DNA of 64,000 bases from Methylotenera sp. (GCF_030684185.1 NZ_JAUXOY010000014.1:94001-158000), one strand, 5' to 3'; shown: positions 1-11,740, counted from the stretch's first letter. Made by a program: numbers and translations. Notes: generated by a model from the letters alone, not told the origin.

Positions 1-87
1 ATGCGCCAGCCAGACCCTGGTGCAGAGTTGGCAAGAGTCTTTAGCATTTAACTTTTCGTTAATTGGTTGTTTTCTGAATCGAGGTAA

Positions 88-1086
<999 letters not shown>

Positions 1087-1118
1087 CATATTCACGGCAA
1101 GGGTAGTGGCTGCAAGGC

Positions 1119-1742
1119 TTATTGGTTCAGTAAAAACTTAACACTTTGTATGTCCGCTCGCACTGCATTACTCCCATCTGCAGCCCGTTTTGTAGGAGTT
1201 CTTATTTCATCGACTTCAAATACACTTAATTTAATGATGCCAGTCGACATTTCAAGTGAGAAAACTGGAACTTTTTTGCGGTTGTCGCCTTTTTTATCAC
1301 GTTTTCCGTCATTCATCACACGATATGATTTTTCATTGGTTTGGAATGGAATATCTTGATTGAGCAAGAACATTTCTACGTCTTTTAGGCTGTCAGCAAA
1401 CAAGTGAATATGCGTTTCTGCACCTAATCCAGCCGTGCCGTCCAGCACAGCGCCAGTTAAATACGGGTTAAATCTTTCAAGTAATTGCATGGTGAAGAGC
1501 GCGTTTTTACGGAGCATACGCAGGTTTTCTGGCTGTTCATCACTTAAAAAAAGTGCATTATATAGTTTGAGTTCTTCCTCAATTTCAGCATTCGAAGGTA
1601 ATACGTCGTTATCAACCGCGCCAACTTGCCGCCCAGCCTTTTTCTTGGCATAGGAATAATCAGAGATGCCATCTTCTGCCATCATTCGAGCCGCTTGCTG
1701 GGCAATCAATTGTCGTAATTGCTGTAAATTTTCTTTTGCCAT
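1119..1742 (-). CDS. Conserved hypothetical protein, possibly nucleotidyltransferase-like
   Basis: 207 aa ORF convergent with hemB; GAVLDGTAGLGAETHIHLFAD segment weakly resembles nucleotidyltransferase-like proteins. Confidence 0.6.
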   Translation of the reverse strand: MAKENLQQLRQLIAQQAARMMAEDGISDYSYAKKKAGRQVGAVDNDVLPSNAEIEEELKLYNALFLSDEQPENLRMLRKNALFTMQLLERFNPYLTGAVLDGTAGLGAETHIHLFADSLKDVEMFLLNQDIPFQTNEKSYRVMNDGKRDKKGDNRKKVPVFSLEMSTGIIKLSVFEVDEIRTPTKRAADGSNAVRADIQSVKFLLNQ

Positions 1743-1761
1743 GGCAACTAAATTAAGTTGT

Positions 1762-4260
1762 TCAGTTTGAATTTAATAGTTTTGTTGCATGGCCTTGTGC
1801 ATCAGTATGATCAGTATTTGGGGGCTGATTCGGTACGGTTTGTGAGTGTTTGCCAGGGGGGCTCGATGGCAATATAATTTCTGGTTGCAATAGTCGTTGT
1901 GGCTGACTCGGTGCGGCTGGATTGAAGCCAGACTCATCACCATCTTCTAATAGCGGGGGCAATGCAGACTCGACTAAAGGTGGTGGATTTTCATGATAAA
2001 AATACTCCATTATTCCTCCTTCATCACGCGTACCTGTGGATGGGTCGATGTTAATGGCAATCACGCCATCAGGTATCCGCATCTGCACTTCAGGTACGCC
2101 TTTCAATGCTGTTTCCATGTATTTAATCCAAATTGGTAAGGCAGCACCACCGCCAGTTTCACCTTTGCCTAAAGAACGTGGCTTATCAAATCCAATCCAG
2201 GCAATAGCCACTTGTTTGGGGCTGTAGCCAGCAAACCAAGCATCAATATGGTCATTCGTGGTGCCTGTTTTACCTGCAATGTCGCTACGGCCAAGTTTTA
2301 ATGCTTTGGTTGCTGTGCCGTTTCGCACCACGCTCTGCATCATAGAGTTCATGATAAATGCATTGCGAGCATCAATCACACGTGGCGCGCCATTACCAGC
2401 ATGGTCAAACTTGGTTGTCATAATAACTTTGCCATTATGGTCTACAATTTTCGCAATCAAGTTTGGTTTGACACGATATCCGCCATTGGCAAACACGGCA
2501 TAGGCACTAGCCATTTGCCATGGCGTGGCTGAACCTGCACCTAGTGCCATTGTTAGGTAGGGCGGATGATCTTTAGCAGCAAATCCAAAACGTGTGATAT
2601 AGCTTTGCGCGTAGATAGGGTCTATATCATTCAGTACGCGAATTGCTACCATGTTGACAGATTTAGTCAGCGCTTGTCTTAGGCGTATTGGGCCTCCAAA
2701 GCCGTCCTCATAATTTTTTGGAGACCACGCTTTGTTACCCGTCTCACTTGCAGAAAAGGTTAAAGGGGAATCTTCTACTATTGTGGCTGGGGTATAGCCT
2801 TTTTCTAAAGCGGCAGAGTAAATAAAAGGTTTAAAGCTTGAACCAGGTTGACGCCATGCTTGAGTAATATGGTTAAATTTACTTCTATTGAAATCAAAGC
2901 CACCAACCAAAGCACGTACCGCACCGTTTTCAGGATCAAGTGCAACTAATGCTGATTCTACCTGTGGAAGTTGCACGATGCGCCATGCATCAGCGCTTTT
3001 CTCATCCTTAGTTTTTAGTACGCGAATGACAGCTCCAGCTTTTAATAAGTGCTTGGCAGGGTCTTTTTCGGCCAGCATTTTTTCTACGAACGACAATCCT
3101 TTGCCGGTAATAACAATATCATCACCATATTTGGTATGTGCCTGGATAGACTTTGGCGTAGCGTTGGTGATAATCGCAGGAATAAAACCATTAAATGTTT
3201 CAAACTCATCCAGAGCGTTATCTAACGGATTTTTATTGTTTGAGGCAGTGTCATCATCTGACTGCAACGAGCCTAAATCCAGCATTGCTTCAGGGCCGCG
3301 GTAACCATGTCGCAAGTCATAATTTAAAATGCCTTCACGAACCGCGTTATTGGCCGCTTCCTGATTCGATCTGCGTATAGTGGTGAAAACATTGAGGCCG
3401 CTACTGTAAATCTCGTCTTGATATTGTGCGTACAAAGTTTCCCGCACAATTTCTGCCACGTAATCAGCCGATAAATCACGAGACCGTTTAACTTCTTTAA
3501 AACGCAACGGCTGTTTTAAAGCTGCCTGATACTCATTTTCCTTAAGAAACCCAAAACGATACATGTCGCGCAACACCTCTTGTTGGCGGCCGATTGCACG
3601 TTTCGGATTTATAAACGGATTGTAGCCAGAAGGGGCTTTAGGCAGTCCCGCTAAAAGAGCAGTTTCTGCCAGATTAAGTTTGTCTAGCGTTTTTCCATAA
3701 TATATCTGAGAAGCAGCAGCAAAGCCGTAAGAACGTTGGCCTAAATAAATCTGGTTGATATACAGCTCAAGGATTTTATCCTTGGTTAAAGTCCGTTCAA
3801 TTTTAATGGCTAGCAAAGATTCATTTATTTTGGTGATAAATGTCCGTTTACCGTTAGGAGGGGTGAAAAAGTTCTTGGCGACTTGCATGGTAATAGTGCT
3901 GGCGCCTTCATGAGACTTGCCAGTCACATTGTTTTTTATAGCTCTTAATACACCGGTAGTGTCTATGCCGCCGTGCTGATAAAAACGTCGGTCTTCAATG
4001 GCTAAAACCGCATCTTTCAGGTTTTGCGGAACTTGGGATATGTCGATAAAAGCGCGGCGTTCTTCACCAAACTCGCCAATTAAATAACCATCTTCAGAGT
4101 ACACGCGCAATGGTAATTTCGGCTGATAATTAGTGAGTGCATCAAGAGAAGGTAATGACGGGTAGATAATCGCAGCTGCTATGGCCACAAGTGCCAGTAT
4201 GGATAAGCCGCTAACAATTATAGCGAGTAAAACATAGTGCCACCATTTGGTAGGAGTCAT
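1762..4260 (-). CDS. mrcA: Penicillin-binding protein 1A
   Basis: 832 aa; GT51 motifs EDRRFYQHGGID, GASTITMQVAKN; transpeptidase motifs QPGSSFKPF, KTGTTND. Confidence 0.96.
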   Translation of the reverse strand: MTPTKWWHYVLLAIIVSGLSILALVAIAAAIIYPSLPSLDALTNYQPKLPLRVYSEDGYLIGEFGEERRAFIDISQVPQNLKDAVLAIEDRRFYQHGGIDTTGVLRAIKNNVTGKSHEGASTITMQVAKNFFTPPNGKRTFITKINESLLAIKIERTLTKDKILELYINQIYLGQRSYGFAAASQIYYGKTLDKLNLAETALLAGLPKAPSGYNPFINPKRAIGRQQEVLRDMYRFGFLKENEYQAALKQPLRFKEVKRSRDLSADYVAEIVRETLYAQYQDEIYSSGLNVFTTIRRSNQEAANNAVREGILNYDLRHGYRGPEAMLDLGSLQSDDDTASNNKNPLDNALDEFETFNGFIPAIITNATPKSIQAHTKYGDDIVITGKGLSFVEKMLAEKDPAKHLLKAGAVIRVLKTKDEKSADAWRIVQLPQVESALVALDPENGAVRALVGGFDFNRSKFNHITQAWRQPGSSFKPFIYSAALEKGYTPATIVEDSPLTFSASETGNKAWSPKNYEDGFGGPIRLRQALTKSVNMVAIRVLNDIDPIYAQSYITRFGFAAKDHPPYLTMALGAGSATPWQMASAYAVFANGGYRVKPNLIAKIVDHNGKVIMTTKFDHAGNGAPRVIDARNAFIMNSMMQSVVRNGTATKALKLGRSDIAGKTGTTNDHIDAWFAGYSPKQVAIAWIGFDKPRSLGKGETGGGAALPIWIKYMETALKGVPEVQMRIPDGVIAINIDPSTGTRDEGGIMEYFYHENPPPLVESALPPLLEDGDESGFNPAAPSQPQRLLQPEIILPSSPPGKHSQTVPNQPPNTDHTDAQGHATKLLNSN

Positions 4261-4482
4261 GTTGTTTACGTTTCATTTGATTAAGTATCGACGGTATTAT
4301 AAATTGCTCTGACGCCCAAGGCTAACAAACTATAAAATAAAGCGTTAAAAAGTGATAAATAAAAACCATAAATGAATTAAGCAATAAAAAAATTGCTTTA
4401 CAGGGCTTTAAGTTGTTGATAGGATTTAATGTAAATTATTAGAAATGTACGTAACTAACGATACCAGAAAGGGAATTTCAAT

Positions 4483-5556
4483 TTGAAATTCAGCTTTTTT
4501 AAAGATAAAACCCCGCCACTGATTGGAGTAGATATCAGTTCTACCGCTATTAAAATGGTAGAGCTGTCAGACGACGGTCGCGGAGGCTATAAGCTTGAAG
4601 GATATTCAAGTGCGCCTTTGGCAAAAGAGGCTATCGTTGATGGCAATGTGGGCGATCTTGAAAAAGTTGCTGATGCCATGAAAATGGCATGGAAACTATT
4701 AGGCTCCAAGCAAAAGCGTGTCGCGCTTGCTTTGCCTGCCTCCGCTGTCATTACTAAAAAAGTGTTAATGAACGCAGGTCTGCGTGAAGAGGACATGGAA
4801 GCTCAAGTAGAGGCTGAAGCTAACCAATACATACCATTCTCCTTAGATGAAGTGAATATTGACTTCCAGATTATTGGGTCAGCGCCAAACAATTCAGATG
4901 AAGTGGAAGTGCTAATAGCCGCTTCCCGTAAAGAAAAAATTGAAGATCGAGTCGGAGCAGCTGAAGGTGCTGGGTTAAAGGTCGCGGTAATGGATGTAGA
5001 GAATTATGCAACAGAAGCTGCATATTCTCTGGTGGCAAGTCAGCTGCCAAATTCAGGGCGTGAACAAACGGTATTAATTGTAGATATCGGCGCTTCAATG
5101 ATGCATATCAATGTTTTGCATAATAATAAGTCAGTTTATACGCGGGAGCAGAACTTTGGCGGCGGACAACTCACACAGGAAATTCAAAGACGCTTTGGTT
5201 TGTCTTTAGAAGAGGCCGAGATTGCTAAACGCAAGGGTGGGCTACCTGAGAGTTATGATAGCGAAGTGTTGCAGCCCTTTATGCAGTCGCTATCTATGGA
5301 AGTTGCAAGGGCTTTGCAGTTCTTTACTAGCTCTACACAATATAATCGAATTGATCACATTGTATTGGCTGGTGGATGTGCAGCCATTCCTGCAGTAGAC
5401 GTTGCGGTGCAGGATAGAACCCAAGTGAACACAATTGTTGCAAATCCATTTCACAGCATGGCAATTAGCACCAGACTTAAACAGCAGCAAGCCGCAATCG
5501 ATGCGCCGTCGCTGCTAATCGCATGTGGTCTTGCAATGCGGGGCTTGTCAATATGA
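4483..5556 (+). CDS. pilM: Type IV pilus assembly protein PilM (TTG start)
   Basis: 357 aa; LIGVDISSTAIKMVEL actin-like N terminus; first gene of pilMNOPQ. Confidence 0.95.
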   Translation: MKFSFFKDKTPPLIGVDISSTAIKMVELSDDGRGGYKLEGYSSAPLAKEAIVDGNVGDLEKVADAMKMAWKLLGSKQKRVALALPASAVITKKVLMNAGLREEDMEAQVEAEANQYIPFSLDEVNIDFQIIGSAPNNSDEVEVLIAASRKEKIEDRVGAAEGAGLKVAVMDVENYATEAAYSLVASQLPNSGREQTVLIVDIGASMMHINVLHNNKSVYTREQNFGGGQLTQEIQRRFGLSLEEAEIAKRKGGLPESYDSEVLQPFMQSLSMEVARALQFFTSSTQYNRIDHIVLAGGCAAIPAVDVAVQDRTQVNTIVANPFHSMAISTRLKQQQAAIDAPSLLIACGLAMRGLSI

Positions 5557-6137
5557 TACGTGTCAACTTACTGCCACATCGCCAAATAAGACGGGAAGCG
5601 CGTCAGCGTGAATTTGGCTTAATGTCGCTTTTTTCTGCGATTGCTGCCGCTTTCATTATTTTCTTAGGTTATACATTCATCAATGCAAAAATTGATGCGC
5701 AGACGGAGCGAAATGCGCGTTTGGATGCGGCCATTGTCAAGCTGGATAAGGAAATTGCCGATATTAAAGATTTAAAAGATCAAATCAGCACCATGTTAGA
5801 GCGTAAACAAGTGGTTGAGAACCTGCAAACTAATCGTAGTCAGGCGGTTGTTATTCTGGATGAATTAAGCAGACAGTTGCCAGAGGGTATGTATCTCAAA
5901 AATATCAAGCAACAGGGTGGTTTAATATCAATTGAAGGTATTGCCGATACCAATGCGCGCGTGGCCACTTTAGTGCGTAATCTCTCCACTTCAAACTGGA
6001 TGGAGTCACCTAGCCTGGTTGAAATCAAATCAGTATTAGTCAATACCCTCAAGCAAAATGCATTTGCCTTAAACGTAAATATTAAAGTGCCTAATGCAGA
6101 AGAAGACAAAACAACTAAAGCTGGAAGTCAACCATGA
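5553..6137 (+). CDS. pilN: Type IV pilus assembly protein PilN
   Basis: MIRVNLLPHRQIRREARQREFG start inside the longer track ORF (5523); overlaps the pilM stop. Confidence 0.94.
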   Translation: MIRVNLLPHRQIRREARQREFGLMSLFSAIAAAFIIFLGYTFINAKIDAQTERNARLDAAIVKLDKEIADIKDLKDQISTMLERKQVVENLQTNRSQAVVILDELSRQLPEGMYLKNIKQQGGLISIEGIADTNARVATLVRNLSTSNWMESPSLVEIKSVLVNTLKQNAFALNVNIKVPNAEEDKTTKAGSQP

Positions 6138-6781
6138 AGTTAGAAGACTTTAATAATATTGATATCAATAATGCGGGGAGTTTGCCTGCTGCGGTTAAAG
6201 CGTTATTGCTTGCTGCAATTTTCTTCGTTATTTTAGCGCTGGGTTATTATTTTTTATGGACTGATGCGTTTACATCACTTGATACGGCAAAAGCAAAAGA
6301 GCAGGAATTGCGTCAGGTTTTTTTAGACAAACAAGCCCAAGCCGTTAATTTGGTTGGGTATAAACAACAAATGGTCGAAATTGAAAAAACATTCGGTGCT
6401 TTGTTAAAGCAGCTTCCAGATAAATCTCAAATGGATGGATTGTTAACTGATATTAACCAGGCTGGATTGAATAGAGGTTTGGAGTTTGAGTTATTTAAGC
6501 CTAGCCAGGAGACGCAAGCAGAATTTTATGCTGAGATGCCAATCTCTATTAAAGTGCTGGGTACCTACCATGACTTAGGAGCGTTTGCTACAGACATCTC
6601 TAAATTGTCGCGCATTGTTACTTTAAATGATATTTCCGTGACTACTGGCGGTAAAGATGCTAAAGCCTCCGATGCTGTATTGGTGATGGAGGCCACGGCA
6701 AGAACTTACAGGTATTTAGATGCGAATGAAATTGCCTCAAAGAAAAGCGCCTCCAAAGTTAATCCAGGTGGGAAAGGTTGA
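6134..6781 (+). CDS. pilO: Type IV pilus assembly protein PilO
   Basis: 215 aa, ATG overlaps pilN stop; PilO-like sequence and position. Confidence 0.94.
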   Translation: MKLEDFNNIDINNAGSLPAAVKALLLAAIFFVILALGYYFLWTDAFTSLDTAKAKEQELRQVFLDKQAQAVNLVGYKQQMVEIEKTFGALLKQLPDKSQMDGLLTDINQAGLNRGLEFELFKPSQETQAEFYAEMPISIKVLGTYHDLGAFATDISKLSRIVTLNDISVTTGGKDAKASDAVLVMEATARTYRYLDANEIASKKSASKVNPGGKG

Positions 6782-7332
6782 TTAAACAAGTGAATTTGCG
6801 ACTAAAATCAAAATCCGCACAAAACATGTGGTTCAAAATATCATCGATTTGTATACTAAGTCTTGGTTTAGTGGCTTGCGATGGTGATGGCGGAGATGAT
6901 CTTGATAAGTTCATTCGTGAGGCGGCTAATGGAATGGTGCCAAAGATTAAACCTTTGCCGGAGGTGAAGCCTTATCTTGCCTTGCAATACAATGCAGATG
7001 GCAAGCTGAGTGATCCATTCAGATCTCGTAAAGCGTCGAATAAATCGGGTATGTTGCAACCAAACCGGAGTAGGCCGAAAGAGTCTATGGAGGCATACCC
7101 ATTAGAAAGTATAAAGTACGTGGGGCACCTATCAAAAACCAAGTTAACTTATGCCTTACTTTTGACGCCAGATAATGGTGTGCAACAAGTAAAAATTGGA
7201 AATTATGTAGGTCAAAATTTTGGTATGGTAACAAAAATTACTGATAGCGAAGTTGTTCTAAAAGAGATTGTGCAGGATGAACTTTCAGGGGATTGGATAG
7301 AGCGTATTTCAAGTTTGGCTTTACAAGAGTAA
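6778..7332 (+). CDS. pilP: Type IV pilus lipoprotein PilP
   Basis: Lipobox LGLVACDGD, PilP C-terminal region; position between pilO and pilQ. Confidence 0.93.
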   Translation: MIKQVNLRLKSKSAQNMWFKISSICILSLGLVACDGDGGDDLDKFIREAANGMVPKIKPLPEVKPYLALQYNADGKLSDPFRSRKASNKSGMLQPNRSRPKESMEAYPLESIKYVGHLSKTKLTYALLLTPDNGVQQVKIGNYVGQNFGMVTKITDSEVVLKEIVQDELSGDWIERISSLALQE

Positions 7333-7333
7333 T

Positions 7334-7526
7334 TAGCAATACTTGCCAGTTTATTAGCAAGACTTATCAGCGTAGCTGGTTAGTCGCGCTTATCAGTTTC
7401 CTGACTGGGTTAGAAGTGCTTATCAGTTTTCCTGATTAGCAACATTTGCCAGCGAAACTGGCTTAGTACTGGTTACCAGTCTACTGAGTGTTGCTTGTCA
7501 GCTCTCTGGTTGGCAAAAGGCTGATG
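7334..7526 (+). repeat. Degenerate tandem repeat, about 7-8 units of 22-30 bp, consensus TTAGNNNNNCTTRYCAGYNNNNCTGG, each unit able to form a short hairpin
   Basis: Aligned by eye: TTAGCAATACTTGCCAGTTTA / TTAGCAAGACTTATCAGCGTAGCTGG / TTAGTCGCGCTTATCAGTTTCCTGACTGGG / TTAGAAGTGCTTATCAGTTTTCCTGA / TTAGCAACATTTGCCAGCGAAACTGGC / TTAGTACTGGTTACCAGTCTACTGAG / TGTTGCTTGTCAGCTCTCTGG. Confidence 0.8.
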
Positions 7527-7561
7527 CTCTATTTAAGTAATTAGGAATTTAAGGTGAGGCA

Positions 7562-9718
7562 ATGAAAAAAAATACATGGATGACCAAATTTTTGCAGGCA
7601 TTGTTGCTGATAGGTTTAACGCTATCAGCTGGTTTCTCATATGCTGAGGAGCAGTTAGCATTAAGCAATAAAATTGAGAGTGTAGATTTTTCAACCTTGC
7701 CTGGTGGCAGGGTCGCGGTTCACATTAAAACCACATCACCGCTTGCAAACGCCCCTGCAGGGTTCACGCTAAATAGTCCCGCGCGTATTGCTTTAGATTT
7801 TCCAGGTGTGGCAAATGGTTTGGCAAAAAATATAATTCAGGTAGATCAAGGCTCTCTAAAAAGCATTATGCTTGCCCAAGCAAAAGAACGTACGCGTATG
7901 GTGCTGAATTTATCTAAAAACGTTGGTTACAGCAGCACCGTAAAAGGTAACGAAGTAACGATTATGCTGCAGGCCAATGAAGTAAGTGCAAATGTAGGTG
8001 TTGAAACTAAATTTGCAGAAGCGGCTATAGGCCAGCAGCAATATTCAATTAACAATGTTGATTTTGCCCGGGGTAAAAATGGTGAAGGCCGTATTATTGT
8101 AGACTTATCAAATGCCTCAGCAGGTATCAATATCAAGCAAACAGGTAAGACAATTGTCGTTGATTTTATTAACACCGATGTACCAGCCAACTTACAGCGC
8201 CGCCTTAATGTCACCAATTTTAATACACCGGTTATTTATGTGGATACCATGAAGCAAGGTAAAAATGGCCGCATGATAATTGAACCCAAAGGCAACTGGG
8301 AGCAATCAGCTTACCAAGCCGATAAAAAATTCATTATAGATGTCCGTCAAGTAATCGAAGATCCAAACAAATTGGTTCGAGGCGCTAAACCAGGTTACGC
8401 AGGTGAAAAACTCTCTTTGAATTTCCAGAATATCGAAGTGCGCTCCGTATTGCAGGTAATTGCTGACTTTACCGGGTTAAATATTATTACAAGTGACACA
8501 GTAACTGGCAATCTAACTTTACGACTAAAAGATGTGCCCTGGGATCAGGCATTGGATATTATTGTCCAAAGCAAGGGTCTATCTATGCGTAAAACGGGTA
8601 ATGTAATTTTAATTGCCCCGGCAGAAGAGGTGGCGGCTAAAGAGAAGCAAATGCTGGAAGCATCGTTGCAAATTGATGATTTAGAGCCAGTGCGCACTGA
8701 AGTATTTACTTTGAAATATATGAAGGCAGAATCACTCAAAAATATATTGAGTGATCCAAAACAAAAAATATTATCCAAGCGCGGTAGTGCAGTGTTAGAC
8801 CCACGTACTAATACGGTGTTTGTGCAAGATACTTCAAAATATTTAGAACAGGTGCAAGCAATTATCAATAAAGTAGATATTGCAGTTAAACAAGTAATGA
8901 TTGAGTCCAGATTGGTGATTGCTGATGATAAATACAGCAAGGCGTTGGGGGCCAGGTTTGGCGTAACTCAAACAGGAACACCAGGTAGGGCTGCGAGTAC
9001 CATCAGCGGAACTTTAGGTAACAGGCCAACTGCAAGTACGGCCACAACGCTAACACAAGGTACGCATAACGGCTCTATACAAACAGCCCTCACAGGCGGT
9101 GCTGTTACAACAAGCTCTGACGGACTGCCTGATTTGGCATCGAACCTTCCTGTTGCCAATGCATTTGGCTCATTTGCATACAGCTTGTTCCATCTGCCGG
9201 CTGGTTTGCTGTTGAACTTTGAATTAACGGCGATGGAAGCCGACGGGCGCGGTAAAGTAGTTTCTAGTCCACGTGTCACAACGGCAAATCAGCACAAAGC
9301 GAAAATTGCTCAAGGTACAGAGATACCTTATTTAGAAGCAAGCAGTAGCGGAGCAGCTACGGTTTCCTTTAAACCTGCGGTATTAAGTTTAGAAGTAACA
9401 CCACAAATTACACCGGATGATAAAATCATCATGCAACTTGATGTTAAAAAAGACCGGGTAGGGCAAGTATTTAATGGTGTTCCATCTATTGAAACCCAAA
9501 ACATCAATACCCTGGTGTTGGTAGGCAACGGTGAAACCGCTGTGCTTGGTGGAATTTTTGAGCAAACAGAACGCAACGATGTGGAGAAAGTGCCATTCTT
9601 TGGCGACTTACCAATTATGGGTAATCTGTTCAAACGTAAAACTACGCTTAACAACAAAACAGAATTACTGATTTTCATTACGCCAAAAATTATGAATGAT
9701 AGTTTAACGTTGCAATAA
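7562..9718 (+). CDS. pilQ: Type IV pilus secretin PilQ
   Basis: 718 aa with AMIN domains, STN-like region, secretin domain VPFFGDLPIMGNLFKRK. Confidence 0.97.
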   Translation: MKKNTWMTKFLQALLLIGLTLSAGFSYAEEQLALSNKIESVDFSTLPGGRVAVHIKTTSPLANAPAGFTLNSPARIALDFPGVANGLAKNIIQVDQGSLKSIMLAQAKERTRMVLNLSKNVGYSSTVKGNEVTIMLQANEVSANVGVETKFAEAAIGQQQYSINNVDFARGKNGEGRIIVDLSNASAGINIKQTGKTIVVDFINTDVPANLQRRLNVTNFNTPVIYVDTMKQGKNGRMIIEPKGNWEQSAYQADKKFIIDVRQVIEDPNKLVRGAKPGYAGEKLSLNFQNIEVRSVLQVIADFTGLNIITSDTVTGNLTLRLKDVPWDQALDIIVQSKGLSMRKTGNVILIAPAEEVAAKEKQMLEASLQIDDLEPVRTEVFTLKYMKAESLKNILSDPKQKILSKRGSAVLDPRTNTVFVQDTSKYLEQVQAIINKVDIAVKQVMIESRLVIADDKYSKALGARFGVTQTGTPGRAASTISGTLGNRPTASTATTLTQGTHNGSIQTALTGGAVTTSSDGLPDLASNLPVANAFGSFAYSLFHLPAGLLLNFELTAMEADGRGKVVSSPRVTTANQHKAKIAQGTEIPYLEASSSGAATVSFKPAVLSLEVTPQITPDDKIIMQLDVKKDRVGQVFNGVPSIETQNINTLVLVGNGETAVLGGIFEQTERNDVEKVPFFGDLPIMGNLFKRKTTLNNKTELLIFITPKIMNDSLTLQ

Positions 9719-9790
9719 ACCGCAGGTTTTGTCTGGTTGTGCATTTTTAACTCAAGCAAAACCTGACAGATATTCAAGATTGTCTTAAAA

Positions 9791-9820
9791 TGCCCATCAT
9801 GATTGTGATGGGCATTTTTT
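9791..9820 (+). terminator. Rho-independent terminator after pilQ
   Basis: TGCCCATCA tgattg TGATGGGCA TTTTTT. Confidence 0.85.
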
Positions 9821-9841
9821 ATGCGTAATAGGTGGTAAGAG

Positions 9842-10387
9842 TTGAACAATATTTTTTTTATCGGTTTGATGGGGGCAGGTAAAACCACGATAGGTCGACT
9901 AATTGCGAAGCAGTTGGGCATGGTTTTTTACGACTCGGATCATGAAATTGAACGTAAAACCGGCGTTAAAATCCCGCTTATATTTGAGCTGGAAGGCGAG
10001 GCAGGCTTTCGCAAACGTGAAACAGCCATCATTGAAGAACTGTGTCAGTTAAAAAATATTGTAATGGCCACAGGCGGCGGTGCCGTTTTGATGCCGGAAA
10101 ATCGGGCATTACTTAAAAATAATGGCAAAGTAGTATATTTGCGGGCAAACGTTCATGATTTATGGCTACGTACCCGCAATGATAAAACTCGCCCGCTATT
10201 GCAGGGTGGTAACATCAGGCAGAAGTTAGAGCAACTCTATATCGAGCGTGACCCCATCTACACGGCCTTAGCAGATTGTATTGTGGATACCGGCGCACAA
10301 TCGGCACATGACATCACAAATTACATTGAGCAATTGCTGCAAAATGATTACACTCAAGACGATGCTTATGAAAATATTAAGCCTTAA
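9842..10387 (+). CDS. aroK: Shikimate kinase
   Basis: FIGLMGAGKTTIGRLIA Walker A; GGGAVL; upstream of aroB. Confidence 0.96.
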   Translation: MNNIFFIGLMGAGKTTIGRLIAKQLGMVFYDSDHEIERKTGVKIPLIFELEGEAGFRKRETAIIEELCQLKNIVMATGGGAVLMPENRALLKNNGKVVYLRANVHDLWLRTRNDKTRPLLQGGNIRQKLEQLYIERDPIYTALADCIVDTGAQSAHDITNYIEQLLQNDYTQDDAYENIKP

Positions 10388-10410
10388 ATTATCGCCATTT
10401 CACTAAAACT

Positions 10411-10488
10411 GTTCCCTGAGCTTGTCGAAGGGATATGCATAATCACCATTAGCTTGCCGGGCATATCCCTTCGACAAGCTCAGGGAAC
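10411..10488. repeat. Perfect 28-bp inverted repeat (REP-like hairpin) in the aroK-aroB spacer
   Basis: GTTCCCTGAGCTTGTCGAAGGGATATGC (10411-10438) and its exact reverse complement (10461-10488), 22-bp loop. Confidence 0.92.
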
Positions 10489-10585
10489 GACGTAGGTGGG
10501 TTTGATGGTTTTGTGATAATTAGTAGGTTATTTCATATCGTGCATAGGCCTCAATATAAACTAAGCTAACCCAATTAAGCCAATA

Positions 10586-11668
10586 ATGACAATGCAAACA
10601 CTTAAAGTAGAACTAGCCAATAGAAGTTACCCAATACATATCGGGCGTAATCTTCTTACCAATGCCAGCCTGATTTTACCTTACCTTAAACGTATGCATG
10701 TCGCCATTGTGACTAACACCACAGTGGCGCCATTGTATTTGGATAAATTAAGCCAAACCCTTCAGGCAGAAGGCGTCAAGGTCATTCCCATTATTTTGCC
10801 AGATGGCGAAGCCTATAAAAATGCTGAAACATTGAATACAATTTATGATGTTTTGTTGCAGAATCGTTGTGAGCGCAGTACAACGCTCATTGCACTTGGC
10901 GGCGGTGTGGTTGGCGATTTAACTGGCTATGCCGCAGCTACTTATCTGCGTGGCGTACCTTTCATTCAAATCCCTACTACGTTACTTTCGCAGGTGGATT
11001 CTTCAGTCGGCGGAAAAACTGGCATTAACCATCCCTTAGGCAAAAATATGATAGGTGCCTTTTATCAACCGCAATTGGTACTGGCTGATATTGATACCTT
11101 GCAAACATTGCCTGCGCGAGAGTTTTCAGCAGGCGTGGCAGAAGTCATTAAATATGGCTTAATTAGAGACGCAGATTTTTTTGACTGGCTGGAAACCAAT
11201 ATGGCAAGTTTGATGCAGCTTAACGAACAAGTGCTCAGTTATGCCATTTATCGCTCATGTCAAAACAAGGCAGAAGTTGTAGCTAAAGATGAGCACGAGC
11301 AAGGCGAGCGCGCGTTGCTAAACTTGGGCCACACATTCGGCCATGCGATAGAAAACGCCATGGGCTACGGCGTATGGCTGCATGGTGAAGCTGTAGCCGC
11401 AGGCACCATGATGGCAGCTGATTTGTCACAACGCATGGGCTGGCTAAGCGCTAATGAAGTGAACAGAATCAAAAATAGTTTTGAAGCGGCTAATTTACCA
11501 ATAATTCCGCCAAAATTAGGCGCAGAAAAATATTTAGATTTAATGGGCTTGGATAAAAAAGTAGAGAATGGAAAAATCAGGCTAATATTGCAGCAAGGCA
11601 TTGGCAAATCAGTCATTACCAGTGATTATGATGCTGAGAAATTAAAAGAGACCTTGGTGTTATGCTAA
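10586..11668 (+). CDS. aroB: 3-dehydroquinate synthase
   Basis: 360 aa; [33 protein letters not shown]. Confidence 0.97.
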   Translation: MTMQTLKVELANRSYPIHIGRNLLTNASLILPYLKRMHVAIVTNTTVAPLYLDKLSQTLQAEGVKVIPIILPDGEAYKNAETLNTIYDVLLQNRCERSTTLIALGGGVVGDLTGYAAATYLRGVPFIQIPTTLLSQVDSSVGGKTGINHPLGKNMIGAFYQPQLVLADIDTLQTLPAREFSAGVAEVIKYGLIRDADFFDWLETNMASLMQLNEQVLSYAIYRSCQNKAEVVAKDEHEQGERALLNLGHTFGHAIENAMGYGVWLHGEAVAAGTMMAADLSQRMGWLSANEVNRIKNSFEAANLPIIPPKLGAEKYLDLMGLDKKVENGKIRLILQQGIGKSVITSDYDAEKLKETLVLC

Positions 11669-11680
11669 AGATCAATAATT

Positions 11681-11740
11681 TCGCGGTCACAGACCGCTCC
11701 TACAAAGTGCAGACTATTGTAGGAGCGGTCTGTGACCGCG
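11681..11740. repeat. REP pair (inverted), GTAGGAG type
   Basis: CGCGGTCACAGACCGCTCCTACA...TGTAGGAGCGGTCTGTGACCGCG. Confidence 0.9.

Noticed and set aside
1-51. Short frame ATGCGCCAG...TTTAGCATTTAA before hemB
   Set aside because: May be the tail of a gene outside the window, but too short to identify
7334-7526. Possible CRISPR array between pilP and pilQ
   Set aside because: Units are degenerate and directly contiguous with no unique spacers of constant length, and no cas genes are present
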